64,000 bases of DNA from Ralstonia pickettii (GTDB taxonomy: Bacteria > Pseudomonadota > Gammaproteobacteria > Burkholderiales > Burkholderiaceae): the NCBI RefSeq assembly GCF_030582395.1, contig NZ_CP104381.1, forward strand, positions 558,001-622,000, written 5' to 3'. Position numbers and translations under genes: made by a program. How positions within the stretch are numbered: position 1 is the stretch's first letter; every line of letters begins with the position of its first letter. Positions 18,627 to 26,947 of this stretch are shown here, piece by piece. The notes under the pieces are model-generated. The model did no database searches, was not told the DNA's origin, and worked only from the letters and a program-made list of their open reading frames with translations.

Positions 18627-20129
18627 CTAGGCAACCGCGGCGTAGTCAACGCGGTTGCGCCCTTTACGCTTGGCTTCGTAGAGCGCATCGTCCGCAGCCT
18701 TGGTCAATGCGTTCAGCGACGGGAAGCTCGCGCGCCGCGCGGTCGCGCAACCGACGCTCACGGTGAAAGGGGCCAAACCGGTGTCGCCGACGGGCGCGCC
18801 GGCGCCTTCCACTTCGGCACGGATCGCTTCGGCGATCCGCGTGGCACCCGTTTCGCCCGTATCGGGCAACAACACCACGAATTCCTCTCCGCCGTATCGG
18901 GCCGCCAGGTCGCCGCGTCGTCGCGCATGCTTGGAAATGCACTGGGAGAGGTACTGAAGTGCGACGTCGCCCTGAGCGTGGCCGTGCGCGTCGTTGTAGC
19001 GTTTGAAGTGATCGGCATCGATAAAGAGCACGGACAGCCGACTGTCATTCCGTTGCAGCCGATCCCACTCGTTCTCCAGCGCAACATCCAGGGCGCGCCT
19101 GTTCTTCAGCCCGGTGAGCGGGTCGGTTTGTGTCAGCTCACGCAGGTGGTTTTCCGCCATCACGCGCCCTCGCAGCGCAAACGCCAGGAGCCATACGCCT
19201 GCGCAGAAGGCGAGGCTGACCGACAGCGACGACAACCCGACGATCCACGACAGCCGTTGCCACGGTGCAAGCGCGTCGCTCATGGCGGGGGCAACGACCG
19301 CAATGAACGGTGTGCCCGGCACGCGCTGAAACGTGTAGAGCCGCAGCACACCGTCGCTGGACGACGGCGCCACGTAAAAGCCCGACTCCTGATTCACCAT
19401 GCGCGGGAACGTCAACGATTTGTTGAGATCGGGTGCCCGAGCCGCGCTGGGCGGTGGATTTCTCGCCAGCAGCGTGCCGTCGGTGCGCACGATGGCCGTA
19501 ACGCCGCGTGGCCCCACATCGAGCTTTTCAAGAAGCTGCTTGAAGTAATCGAGGTCGATTGCCACCAGAGCGGTGCCCGCAAACGTTCCATCCCGCCGGT
19601 CCATCCTTCGGCTCAGCGCGATGGCCTCCACGCCTGCGCGTGACCGGGCCTTGTAGACGCCGGACACATAGAGGCCAACGTTTGCGTGATCGCGATGAAC
19701 GATGAAGTAGTCGCGGTCACTGAAATCCCAGCGGCGGGTCAAGGAGCAGCATCCGTCGACGAGCTGGCCCTTGTCGTCGGTCACGCCCATGCCGGTGACA
19801 TACCGGGCGGATGCCGTCGGGCTGAACAGCAGATCGTGCCGAACCTGCGGATCGAGGTTGCGGATGCCGGGCTTGTCGAGCGCGCCTATCAGCGTCTGCA
19901 ACGACTGGTCTGCCGATTCAACGGTGCGCGAAATGTGGCTGGCCAGAACTGCCGCGACATTCTTCGAGGTGTCGTGTGCGTGCTCGATGGCCGTTTCGCG
20001 GTTGGCCCAAAGGGTCAGCACGCTGATTGCCAGGACAATGAATGTGAGCAGCGTCCCCAGCGCACCAACAACAAAGGGATGGTGGCCTGCCGATGTGGCC
20101 AGCCGTCGGGCGAGGGGGCGAAGGTGCAT
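18627..20129 (-). CDS. Cache-domain membrane diguanylate cyclase
   Basis: Predicted c-di-GMP synthase, 500 residues from the ATG at 20129. It has TM1 near 20-42, a periplasmic double-Cache sensor (about 45-280, with the DFSDRDYFIVHRD element), TM2 near 285-310, and a GGDEF domain. The active site is GGEEF (413-417), and the inhibitory I-site R404-x-x-D407 is intact, so product feedback is expected, unlike the cyclase at 8059. Ten extra codons are open upstream. A single gene flanked by a LysR gene and an NmrA-like gene. Confidence 0.93.
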   Translation of the reverse strand: MHLRPLARRLATSAGHHPFVVGALGTLLTFIVLAISVLTLWANRETAIEHAHDTSKNVAAVLASHISRTVESADQSLQTLIGALDKPGIRNLDPQVRHDLLFSPTASARYVTGMGVTDDKGQLVDGCCSLTRRWDFSDRDYFIVHRDHANVGLYVSGVYKARSRAGVEAIALSRRMDRRDGTFAGTALVAIDLDYFKQLLEKLDVGPRGVTAIVRTDGTLLARNPPPSAARAPDLNKSLTFPRMVNQESGFYVAPSSSDGVLRLYTFQRVPGTPFIAVVAPAMSDALAPWQRLSWIVGLSSLSVSLAFCAGVWLLAFALRGRVMAENHLRELTQTDPLTGLKNRRALDVALENEWDRLQRNDSRLSVLFIDADHFKRYNDAHGHAQGDVALQYLSQCISKHARRRGDLAARYGGEEFVVLLPDTGETGATRIAEAIRAEVEGAGAPVGDTGLAPFTVSVGCATARRASFPSLNALTKAADDALYEAKRKGRNRVDYAAVA

Positions 20130-20368
20130 GTCGTGGTCTTGGGCGACGACAAACCGCACCTCAGCCTGTTCGACGAGGCATCGGGCGATCGATCTTGGGG
20201 ACGGTATGGATGCGTGTGGGGCACGCCGTCACCGCTGGTTATCGGCACAAGACACCAAAACTGCAGCCCCGCGAGCGGTTAACGTCGCTCCCGCTCAGCA
20301 CAAAGGCGCGGAAGAGGGCAGGCGGGCGTCAGGCCCCCGCCTGTCGCCTGCCCCGCCCTGCGCGCGGC

Positions 20369-21232
20369 TCACTGCGCAAGCGCCGCTGCGAAATCGCGAT
20401 ACTTGCCCAGCGGCCGCCCCAGAATGCGGGTCAGGCGCTCGACATCGCCCGCCTGCGGCACCATGCCGTCGCTGACATAGCGTTCGGCCATCAGGCGCAT
20501 CTCATAAGCCATCCATTTGGGCAGGAAGTTGGTCAGATTGGTCTCGAATCCGGTCGGATCATCGCCGCCATAGGCCACGGGGCGGCCGAGCGTTTCAGAC
20601 CAGATCGAGGCCAACTCGGGGCCCGTCAGCGTGTCGGGGCCCACCAGGTTGATGGTCTCGATCGGCAGCTTGCCCGGTGCCGCATCCCGGCGGATCAACT
20701 CAATGGCCGCCACTTCTGCGATGTCGCGTGTGTCGACCATCGCAACCCCCTTGCTGCCGATCGGCATCGGGTAGACACCATGGTTGACGATGACGTCCTT
20801 CACCATGTGTTCGTTGTCCATGAAATAGGCCGGACGCAGGATGGTGGCGCTGAAGCCCATCTGCTCGATCATGCGTTCCGCGCCGGACTTCACTGCAAAA
20901 TGCGGCACGTTCACGAAGCGCTCGGCATGCATGACGGACAGATAGACGACGCGCTCGACGCCGGATTCGCGCGCCACGTTCAGCGCAAGCAAGGCCTGCG
21001 TGAATTCGTCGCCTGCGACCGCGTTGAGCAGGAACAGGGTCCGGACACCAACGAAGGCACGCCGCAGCGATTCGATATCCAGCATGTCGCCCTGCACGAC
21101 GTTCACGCTGGCCGGGAAGTCGGCCTTTGACGGGTCGCGCACCAGCGCGCGCACGTCCGCACCGCGGTTGGCCAGTTGATGGACGACTTGGCGGCCGACG
21201 CGGCCGGTAGCACCAGTAACGAGGATGGTCAT
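20369..21232 (-). CDS. NmrA-like NAD(P)-binding oxidoreductase
   Basis: Atypical short-chain dehydrogenase of the NmrA/QOR2 type, 287 residues. ILVTGATGRVGRQVV is the dinucleotide-binding loop. LVRDPSKADFP is the region that typically contacts the NADP phosphate. FAVKSGAERMIEQMG and LRPAYFMDN follow, with no YxxxK catalytic pair. Family members reduce quinones or act as redox sensors; the role here is not known. The ATG at 21232 is chosen since AGGAG lies eight bases before it, whereas the GTG three codons upstream overlaps that AGGAG. It is divergent from a LysR regulator 94 bases away, probably its controller. Confidence 0.9.
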   Translation of the reverse strand: MTILVTGATGRVGRQVVHQLANRGADVRALVRDPSKADFPASVNVVQGDMLDIESLRRAFVGVRTLFLLNAVAGDEFTQALLALNVARESGVERVVYLSVMHAERFVNVPHFAVKSGAERMIEQMGFSATILRPAYFMDNEHMVKDVIVNHGVYPMPIGSKGVAMVDTRDIAEVAAIELIRRDAAPGKLPIETINLVGPDTLTGPELASIWSETLGRPVAYGGDDPTGFETNLTNFLPKWMAYEMRLMAERYVSDGMVPQAGDVERLTRILGRPLGKYRDFAAALAQ

Positions 21233-21326
21233 GATGTTCACTCCTTGAGTGGGTTGGGTTCCCAGCTAAGGTAGGTGATCCATCTGTGGTCCGGAAGATG
21301 CTATAAATAGACAGGGTATCTCACTG

Positions 21327-22235
21327 GTGGAACACATGGATTTGCTCGCGCTTGCCGATTTCAACCTGGTTGCCCGACATGGAAGCTTTGGCGAGGCTGC
21401 CCGGGCGACGGGGCGGCCGAAGGCGACGCTCTCTCGCAGGGTGTCGGAGCTGGAGGGCAGTCTCGAACTTCGATTGTTCGAGCGCGGATCGCGCGGGCTC
21501 AAGCTCACCCAGGAAGGGCAGGCGCTGTACGAGCGTACGGGCACGCTGCTCGCCGAGATTGCGGAGACGGCCGCCGCAATTGCATCCGGTAGCGAACGGC
21601 CACGAGGGCGTTTGCGCATCAGCGCGCCCATGCTGTTTTCGCAGGTGGCCATGGGCAAGCTGGTGGCCACGTTCGCGTTGAAACATCCCGAGGTGCAGCT
21701 GGAGGTGACCACCGAAGACCGTGGCGTCGACATGATCGAAGAAGGATATGACCTGGTGATCCGAGTTAATCCGGACCCGGACGAAAGCCTGATCGGACGC
21801 GTGCTCTTGCGGGATCGCCTTGTCGTTGTGGCAACGCCGGAACTGGAACGGCCCTCCGGCAAGGCTGTCGTGCCGGCCGTCCTTCGCGGCGCGGGCACCG
21901 GAAGGGCCGCCTGGGACGTCTCCGGGCCCCACGGGAAGTCCCGCATCGCGATCCGGCCCGTTGCGCACTTGTCATCGTTGATCATGGTGCGCGACACGGT
22001 GCGGCTTGGTGTGGGGGCCGCGTGCCTGCCGGTGTCGCTCGTGGCCCACGATCTGGAGGCCGGCACGTTGGTGCATTGGGGCGATGTGGACGGCCCCGAT
22101 ATCGCGCTATGGGCGCTTTACCCTTCCAGGCGGTTGCTGAGCGCCCGCGTTTCCGCTTTTCTCGAGCATCTCAAAGACGCATTCCCGACGGGCGAGCCCC
22201 AAGAGCTGGCGGCTTTTATCCGTTCGTCGCCGTAA
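21327..22235 (+). CDS. LysR-family transcriptional regulator
   Basis: DNA-binding regulator, 302 residues. The winged helix is at residues 6-64 (HGSFGEAARATGRPKATLSR ... FERGSRGLKLT), then an effector domain with RGRLRISAPMLF at the linker, typical of the DsdC/AaeR-like LysR group acting on neighbouring oxidoreductase genes. Divergently transcribed from the NmrA-like oxidoreductase. The spacer contains a TATAAA-like -10 at about 21300. The gene is followed by the minisatellite region. Confidence 0.93.
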   Translation: MEHMDLLALADFNLVARHGSFGEAARATGRPKATLSRRVSELEGSLELRLFERGSRGLKLTQEGQALYERTGTLLAEIAETAAAIASGSERPRGRLRISAPMLFSQVAMGKLVATFALKHPEVQLEVTTEDRGVDMIEEGYDLVIRVNPDPDESLIGRVLLRDRLVVVATPELERPSGKAVVPAVLRGAGTGRAAWDVSGPHGKSRIAIRPVAHLSSLIMVRDTVRLGVGAACLPVSLVAHDLEAGTLVHWGDVDGPDIALWALYPSRRLLSARVSAFLEHLKDAFPTGEPQELAAFIRSSP

Positions 22236-22325
22236 GGCGCCGGGAGCAAGCTGCGACGGCAGTTCCGAGAGAGTGGGGCCTTGAACACGAAATGGGCGAA
22301 GGGCCTCCTTCCGTTCGCCGCTCCA

Positions 22326-22598
22326 GTGTTTAAGCGTGGAGCACGAGGCTTGGACCGTGGCGTCCGAGTGTTCGAGGGTGAAGCGCCAGTGTCTGAGAGT
22401 GAAGCGCCAGTGTCTGAGGGTGAAGCGCCAGTGTCTGATGGTGGAGCGTCAGTGTCTGAGGGTGGAGCGCCTGTGTTTGGGAGTGAAGCTTCAGTCTTTG
22501 AGGGTGGAGCTTCAATGTCTGAGGGTGAAGCTTCAATGTCTAAGGCTGGCGCTTCACTGTCTAAGGCTGGGGCTTCACTGTCTGAGAGTGAAGCTGCT
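22326..22598. repeat. 21-bp minisatellite (about 13 units)
   Basis: A tandem array with a 21-base period fills 273 bases. A typical unit reads GTGTCTGAGGGTGAAGCGCCA on one strand; about eleven units are clear and two upstream units are degraded. Because 21 is a multiple of three and units lack stops, several frames stay open. One plus frame (from a TTG at 22281) reads VSEGEAP-type heptads, and one minus frame reads PSDTGA-type heptads through 22118-22780. Neither has a good Shine-Dalgarno or recognisable flanking domain, so coding is unproven. The whole 22236-22673 gap holds only this array and a short stem (GGCCACC/GGTGGCC near 22622-22642). Confidence 0.9.
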
Positions 22599-22673
22599 GA
22601 CCGTCTTCTCAACATGCGCAGGCCACCCTCCTCGGGTGGCCACACTCGGACAAGGCCGTAGCCCCCGCGAAAC

Positions 22674-23141
22674 TCAGAGTCCCAGGTCGGACAAACCGGG
22701 ATGGTCCTCCGGGCGGCGCCCAAGGGGCCAGAAGAACTTCCTGTCGACTTCCTTGATGGGGAGGTCGTTGATGCTCGCATGGCGATGCGTCATCAGGCCT
22801 TGTTCGTCGAATTCCCAGTTCTCGTTGCCGTAACTGCGATACCACTGACCAGCGTCGTCGTGCCACTCGTAAGCGAAACGCACGGCGATACGGTTTCCCT
22901 CGAAAGCCCACAATTCCTTGATCAGGCGATAGTCCAGTTCGCGTTTCCACTTCCGCTCCAGGAGCGCCTGCGCTTGTTCCCGGCCGACAGGAAATTCCGT
23001 CCGGTTACGCCAGCGGGTATCCGGGCTGTATGCCAGGACAATGCGGGCGGGTTCACGTGTATTCCACGCGTCTTCTGCCAGCCGAACCTTCTGGATGGCG
23101 GTTTCGCGAGTGAATGGGGGTAGGGGTGGGCGGGCTTCCAT
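22674..23141 (-). CDS. DUF1348 (NTF2-like) protein
   Basis: Cytoplasmic protein of 155 residues in the DUF1348 family of the SnoaL/NTF2-like cone fold. Motifs seen are [20 protein letters not shown], a [13 protein letters not shown] strand, the [15 protein letters not shown] helix and [22 protein letters not shown]. Biochemical function is unknown. GGAG precedes the ATG at 23141. The gene is divergent from a TetR regulator, and its promoter region carries perfect palindromes, so it is very likely that regulator's target. Confidence 0.92.
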   Translation of the reverse strand: MEARPPLPPFTRETAIQKVRLAEDAWNTREPARIVLAYSPDTRWRNRTEFPVGREQAQALLERKWKRELDYRLIKELWAFEGNRIAVRFAYEWHDDAGQWYRSYGNENWEFDEQGLMTHRHASINDLPIKEVDRKFFWPLGRRPEDHPGLSDLGL

Positions 23142-23169
23142 GGCAACTCCATGTGGTTGTTGGTCAGTG

Positions 23170-23263
23170 TAGACAGATCTGTCTAGGTGCAAAGGTAGTG
23201 CAAAGAGACAGATCTGTCTAGGGCAATCTTGCGTCCGCCCGTCCAAGGCAGACGAACTTGTCT
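23170..23263. promoter_or_regulatory. Three palindromic TetR operators in the DUF1348/tetR divergon
   Basis: The divergent spacer holds a perfect 16-bp palindrome TAGACAGATCTGTCTA at 23170-23185. A second copy with a 14-bp core, AGACAGATCTGTCT, lies at 23206-23219. A degenerate third copy, AGACGAACTTGTCT, lies at 23250-23263 directly before the tetR start. Centre-to-centre spacings are 35 and 44 bases. The TAGAC ... GTCTA half-sites resemble known TetR-family boxes such as that of NemR. The arrangement predicts repression of both divergent genes by the adjacent TetR protein. Confidence 0.88.
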
Positions 23264-23266
23264 ACA

Positions 23267-23845
23267 ATGCCCCCTATGACCTCCGAAACCCGTGCCCCCA
23301 GCGATTTCTCTGCCCGTGAGCGCATCCTGTTGACTGCGCACGACCTCTTCTATCGTGAAGGCATTCGTGCAACCGGTATTGACCGCGTCATTGAGGTATC
23401 CCAGGTCGCTAAGGCGACGTTTTATCGGCACTACCCGAGCAAGAGCGACCTCATTACGGCTTACCTGAATTTCCGCCACGACAACTGGATGCAGTGGCTT
23501 CGGACAACGTTGGAGCGACATCTCAGTTCGGGAAGCTCCCCGCTCGATGCCCTGCTGGCGACCTTCAATGAATGGTGGCGTCACCCGGACTATCGCGGCT
23601 GCGCGTTCATCAACGCCGCCGTTGAGCTTCCTGAAGCGGTTGAGCTGGCGAGGCGCCACAAAGAGGAAATGACCGCGGCCTTCGAGACGCTTCTGCTGCA
23701 TGGAGCAGGGCGCCCGGCTCGGGCGAGAGCACTGAGTTTGGCCGTGGATGGCGCCATCGTCCACGCTCAGATGGGGCAGCCTTTGCGCACGGTTCTGGAG
23801 GCACTCAAGCAACTTGCCGAGCCGCTTCTCAAGGGGAAAGCGTAG
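23267..23845 (+). CDS. TetR-family transcriptional regulator
   Basis: DNA-binding repressor, about 192 residues. The helix-turn-helix (ILLTAHDLFYREGIRATGID ... ATFYRHYPSKSDLI) is typical of the LmrA/YxaF-like group, with the C-terminal ligand-binding domain containing GCAFINAAVELPE. ATG codons at 23267 and 23276 are both possible; neither has a Shine-Dalgarno, so the message may be leaderless. The third operator overlaps the region just before the start, consistent with autorepression. The ligand is unknown. Confidence 0.92.
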   Translation: MPPMTSETRAPSDFSARERILLTAHDLFYREGIRATGIDRVIEVSQVAKATFYRHYPSKSDLITAYLNFRHDNWMQWLRTTLERHLSSGSSPLDALLATFNEWWRHPDYRGCAFINAAVELPEAVELARRHKEEMTAAFETLLLHGAGRPARARALSLAVDGAIVHAQMGQPLRTVLEALKQLAEPLLKGKA

Positions 23846-23893
23846 GCGTGTGTCGTCAGATCGGCGGCATGTCGCGCCGAAGTCATCGGAGGT

Positions 23894-24382
23894 TCAAACA
23901 CCGCGCAGCTGTGCAATCGCCACCAGAATCACTGCTGCGTTGGCCGGTTGCTGGAAATGCGAATAGACCGCCCGCGCATGGCCGGCCCGGGAGCCCAGCA
24001 CGTCGGCGAATAGATCCGATGCGCCGTCGATGACGGCGGGCTGCTGCAGCCAGCCTTCAGCGCTTGTCACATGGCCTTCCAGCCGCACGATATGGTCCAG
24101 TCGCTCGAAACCGCCCAGATGGGCATGGATCTGCGCCAGCACATTCAACGCTGCAAGCTCGGCCGCGCGACGGCCTTCATCCAGGGTGAGTTGTGTGCCG
24201 ACTTGGCCTTGCCAGACGACTTTGCCCTCGACCAGCGGCAATTGCCCAGAAATGAACAGCAGATCGCCTGCCTGGTCGACGGCCGTATAACTGCCCAACG
24301 GCTTGGGCGGATCGGGCAAGGCCAGCCCGCGCGCTGCCAGCCGTTGCTGTACGGACGACTCAAAAGCGGTTGCGTTGCTCAT
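23894..24382 (-). CDS. RidA/YjgF-family protein
   Basis: Cytoplasmic protein of 162 residues in the Rid (YjgF/YER057c) superfamily, subgroup with an N-terminal extension. LGSYTAVDQAGDLLFISGQLP is the diagnostic opening, followed by GQVGTQLTLDEGRRAAELAALNVLAQ and a C-terminal NAAVILVAIAQL strand. The RidA catalytic Arg of the canonical deaminase subgroup is not apparent near the C-terminus (residues read FQQPANAA), so imine deaminase activity is doubtful. The start at 24382 matches family length. Confidence 0.9.
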   Translation of the reverse strand: MSNATAFESSVQQRLAARGLALPDPPKPLGSYTAVDQAGDLLFISGQLPLVEGKVVWQGQVGTQLTLDEGRRAAELAALNVLAQIHAHLGGFERLDHIVRLEGHVTSAEGWLQQPAVIDGASDLFADVLGSRAGHARAVYSHFQQPANAAVILVAIAQLRGV

Positions 24383-24462
24383 GACGCGACTCCCTGTTGA
24401 TCGGGGCCGCCGCGATACCTTCACGGCAGTCCCCGGTCTTCAGTCAGTGGTAGGTGCAGGAC

Positions 24463-25197
24463 TCAGCGGCCGGCGCTGAAACCACCGTCCACGGGCAGCA
24501 CGGTGCCCGACACGAACTCTGCGTTGACGAGGTAGAGCACGGCTGCGCTGACCTCGTCGATGCGTGCGATGCGGCCCAGTGGGTGCATGCTGCCGAGTGC
24601 GGCATGTGTAGCGGCCGGATGCATCGGCGTATCTGTCACGCCAGGAGCCACCGCATTCACGGTCACGCCGAAGGGTGCCAACTCAAGCGCCAAGGCGCGT
24701 GTTGCCTGGTTGATGCCGCCCTTCAGGGCCACCGCCAGCAGTGCCGGCACGCTGCCGTGCGGCTGCATGGCCAGCGAGGCGGTGATGTTGATGATCTTGC
24801 CGCGCTTGCGCTCGCTCATGTGCTTGGCGGCTTCCTGCGACGCGTACAACGTGCCCTTCAGGTTGGTCGAAATCTGCTCCTCGATTTCTTCGGGCGTGAA
24901 CTGCACGAAGGGCTTGGCAGCGAAGATGCCGGCGTTGTTCACCAGCACATCGACCTGGCCGAAGCGGGCGATGGCCTGGGCAAAAAGCTCGCGCGCAGAT
25001 TCGGGCTTGCCGACATCGCCGGCCACACCCAGGAAGCGATCGCCGGCGTTCAGGCGGGCGGCAGCAGATTGCAGGCGTTGCGCCGAGCGGCCGGAGCCGA
25101 CGACGTTGTAACCCTCGTTGAGAAAAGCCTCGGCCAAGCCAAGGCCGATGCCGCTTGTCGCGCCAGTGATGATGGCGGTGGGATGCGCGTTGCTCAT
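24463..25197 (-). CDS. Short-chain dehydrogenase family protein lacking the catalytic Tyr
   Basis: Rossmann-fold protein of 244 residues with all structural marks of classical SDRs: TGATSGIGLG (11-20), VNNAGI (87-91), NITAS near 137-141, and PVDGGFSAGR at the end. The YxxxK pair is broken. Lys159 is present, but position 155, where the catalytic Tyr belongs, is Ala (segment PALLAVALKGG). A group of annotated SDRs with Leu/Ala-rich segments here is known from memory. The protein may bind NAD(P)H without classical reductase activity. Divergent from a LysR gene. Confidence 0.88.
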   Translation of the reverse strand: MSNAHPTAIITGATSGIGLGLAEAFLNEGYNVVGSGRSAQRLQSAAARLNAGDRFLGVAGDVGKPESARELFAQAIARFGQVDVLVNNAGIFAAKPFVQFTPEEIEEQISTNLKGTLYASQEAAKHMSERKRGKIINITASLAMQPHGSVPALLAVALKGGINQATRALALELAPFGVTVNAVAPGVTDTPMHPAATHAALGSMHPLGRIARIDEVSAAVLYLVNAEFVSGTVLPVDGGFSAGR

Positions 25198-25258
25198 GAT
25201 GAATCTCCAGTGCATAGGGGGAGTGGGGCCGGCGCCGTGTTGGAAGAGCGCCGCCGGT

Positions 25259-25275
25259 GCAATGCACTGTATTGC
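25259..25275. promoter_or_regulatory. Dyad in the SDR/LysR divergent spacer
   Basis: GCAAT, seven bases, ATTGC forms a 17-base dyad between the divergent SDR-like gene (start 25197) and LysR gene (start 25336). Size and place suit a LysR-type binding site, although the half-site polarity is opposite to the usual T-N11-A form. Short arms mean chance occurrence is possible. Confidence 0.35.
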
Positions 25276-25335
25276 GGCCTTGGAAAGCAAAAAATGGGGT
25301 CGGCTACACTTGTCCTATTACATGGGGTAACAAAT

Positions 25336-26298
25336 ATGCACCGGCAATTCGACGACATCCTGCTTGGCAGCATCGAACTGTTCTGCCTGGCCGCCGAGGC
25401 TGGCAGCTTTACGGCGGCGGCCAATACCGCGGGGGTGACGCCCGCGGCGGTGAGCCGCTCGATCGCACGTTTGGAGAAACGTCTGGGCGTACGTCTGTTC
25501 GTGCGCTCGACACGCAGTCTGCGTCTGACCGAAGGCGGCAGAGACTACTTCGAGCAATGCCGCGCCGCGCTCAACCAGTTGATCGAGGCAGAGCGCAAGG
25601 TGACAGGCGAACAGGTGCAGCCGTCGGGCACCCTGCGCATCAGTGCGCCGACCACGTATGGGCACTACCGGCTCCTACCGTTGCTGCCCGCGCTGCGGGA
25701 GACATTTCCGCTGCTCAAGTTCGAAGTCCACATCGGCAACCGCAATATCGACTTTCATGAGGAAAATTTCGACGTGGCGATCCGGTTTCGTACACAGCCG
25801 GATTCGACGATGGTCTCGCGCCACCTGGAGGACGCCGAACTCGTGGTCGTCGGCAGTCCTGCTTACCTTCAGCGAGCAGGGCGGCCTCACACGCTCGAAG
25901 ACCTGAAGCAGCACGAGTGCATCCAGTTCGATCTGCCCAGCAGCGGGCGGCCGATCGCGTGGTTGTTTTCGGATGAGGGCCGCGATCGAGAGGTGCTGCC
26001 CACCGAAGGCCACTACCTGTGTGCCGAAGATGTATTGGCCGGCGTGACCCTGGCCAGGGCCGGCGCGGGGTTGTTCCAGACCTATCGCTTCATCGTCGAG
26101 AAGGACCTGGCCGATGGCACGCTGGTTGAAGTGCTGCAGGCGTATGCAGGCAGGTCACGGCCGGTCAGTCTGGTGTACCCGCATGGCCGTTTGTTGCCGT
26201 TGCGCGTGCGGGTATTCGTGGAGTTCCTGGTGGAGCGTGCTGCGGCGCTGGCCAAGCAGCGTGCGGCTGAGACGCGGGTTCGAAGCAAGAAGCAATAG
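25336..26298 (+). CDS. LysR-family transcriptional regulator
   Basis: DNA-binding regulator, 320 residues. The winged helix is at about 10-68 (AGSFTAAANTAGVTPAAVSRSIARLEKRLG, FVRSTRSLRLT), then the SGTLRISAPTTYG linker and an effector domain. The C-terminal ~20 residues are basic and Ala-rich. Start at the ATG at 25336. The frame is open far upstream, but that part is antisense to the SDR-like gene. Divergent from that gene and probably its regulator. Convergent with the flavin electron-transfer operon. Confidence 0.93.
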   Translation: MHRQFDDILLGSIELFCLAAEAGSFTAAANTAGVTPAAVSRSIARLEKRLGVRLFVRSTRSLRLTEGGRDYFEQCRAALNQLIEAERKVTGEQVQPSGTLRISAPTTYGHYRLLPLLPALRETFPLLKFEVHIGNRNIDFHEENFDVAIRFRTQPDSTMVSRHLEDAELVVVGSPAYLQRAGRPHTLEDLKQHECIQFDLPSSGRPIAWLFSDEGRDREVLPTEGHYLCAEDVLAGVTLARAGAGLFQTYRFIVEKDLADGTLVEVLQAYAGRSRPVSLVYPHGRLLPLRVRVFVEFLVERAAALAKQRAAETRVRSKKQ

Positions 26299-26452
26299 AG
26301 ACCTTGCTGGCGCTACAGCCGCGTTCCGACCGCGGCATCCGTGCTGCCAGTTCGACTCGCGTCGCGGGCTGTATGGTCGACGTCAATATCAAGAGTGTGT
26401 TGTGAAACGTCGCAGCCGTCCTGCAGCACGCGGATTCAGCGCGGTGTGCCGC

Positions 26453-26929
26453 TCAGATCTGAAAAGGGGGCGTCTTGCGCTTGCGCCGTCCGATCATGAT
26501 GTGAATCCACAGGGCGATGCACACCACCATACCTGCCGACCAGTGCAACACTTCTGCACTCTGGCGCATCAGTTCGCCATTGACGTAGTACAGCGCATAA
26601 CCTGTCAGTACCAGCGCGATCGTCAGTGCGCCCACCATTGCGCCTGCTGTGCGATTGCGCCGCCGCACCCACGCGTTGCGGATGTGTGGGCCCCATAGCA
26701 TGCCGAGCAGATACAAGCTCGCCATGGCGGCGGCGCCATGCAACTTCATGCTCCACGCCAGCGCAAGCGTGCCGGTGTCGCTGCCCTCGTCGAGGAAGTG
26801 CAGGGCGAGCCAGGCCAGGCCCGTGACGAGAAGGACGGCAAACACGCCATACACCATCCACCGCCGTCGGCGGCTCAAGCGGAACGCGCTCTCGCGCACG
26901 TGGTGGGCAAAACGCGGAGAAACAGACAT
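26453..26929 (-). CDS. Four-helix membrane protein, putative b-type cytochrome
   Basis: Small inner-membrane protein of 158 residues with four predicted helices (about 25-45, 58-80, 97-117, 127-147). Histidines His64/His82 and His129/His143 lie near the ends of helices 2 and 4, a pattern expected of a heme-b-binding four-helix bundle such as DUF4405 or cytochrome b561-like proteins. Heme binding is inference. It is the last gene of a five-gene minus-strand operon with a di-heme peroxidase, porin, FMN-binding protein and ApbE. It would be the membrane electron conduit from quinol to the periplasmic flavin. Confidence 0.75.
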   Translation of the reverse strand: MSVSPRFAHHVRESAFRLSRRRRWMVYGVFAVLLVTGLAWLALHFLDEGSDTGTLALAWSMKLHGAAAMASLYLLGMLWGPHIRNAWVRRRNRTAGAMVGALTIALVLTGYALYYVNGELMRQSAEVLHWSAGMVVCIALWIHIMIGRRKRKTPPFQI

Positions 26930-26947
26930 GGTGTGTGAGACAGCGGA

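Noticed and set aside
22622..22642. GGCCACC/GGTGGCC stem after the minisatellite as a terminator
   Set aside because: No T-run follows on the plus strand and the stem is short.
22118..22780. 220-codon minus frame and 126-codon plus frame through the 21-bp repeat
   Set aside because: The repeat keeps several frames open by itself; neither frame has a Shine-Dalgarno or a domain outside the repeat. Kept as a repeat, not as a gene.
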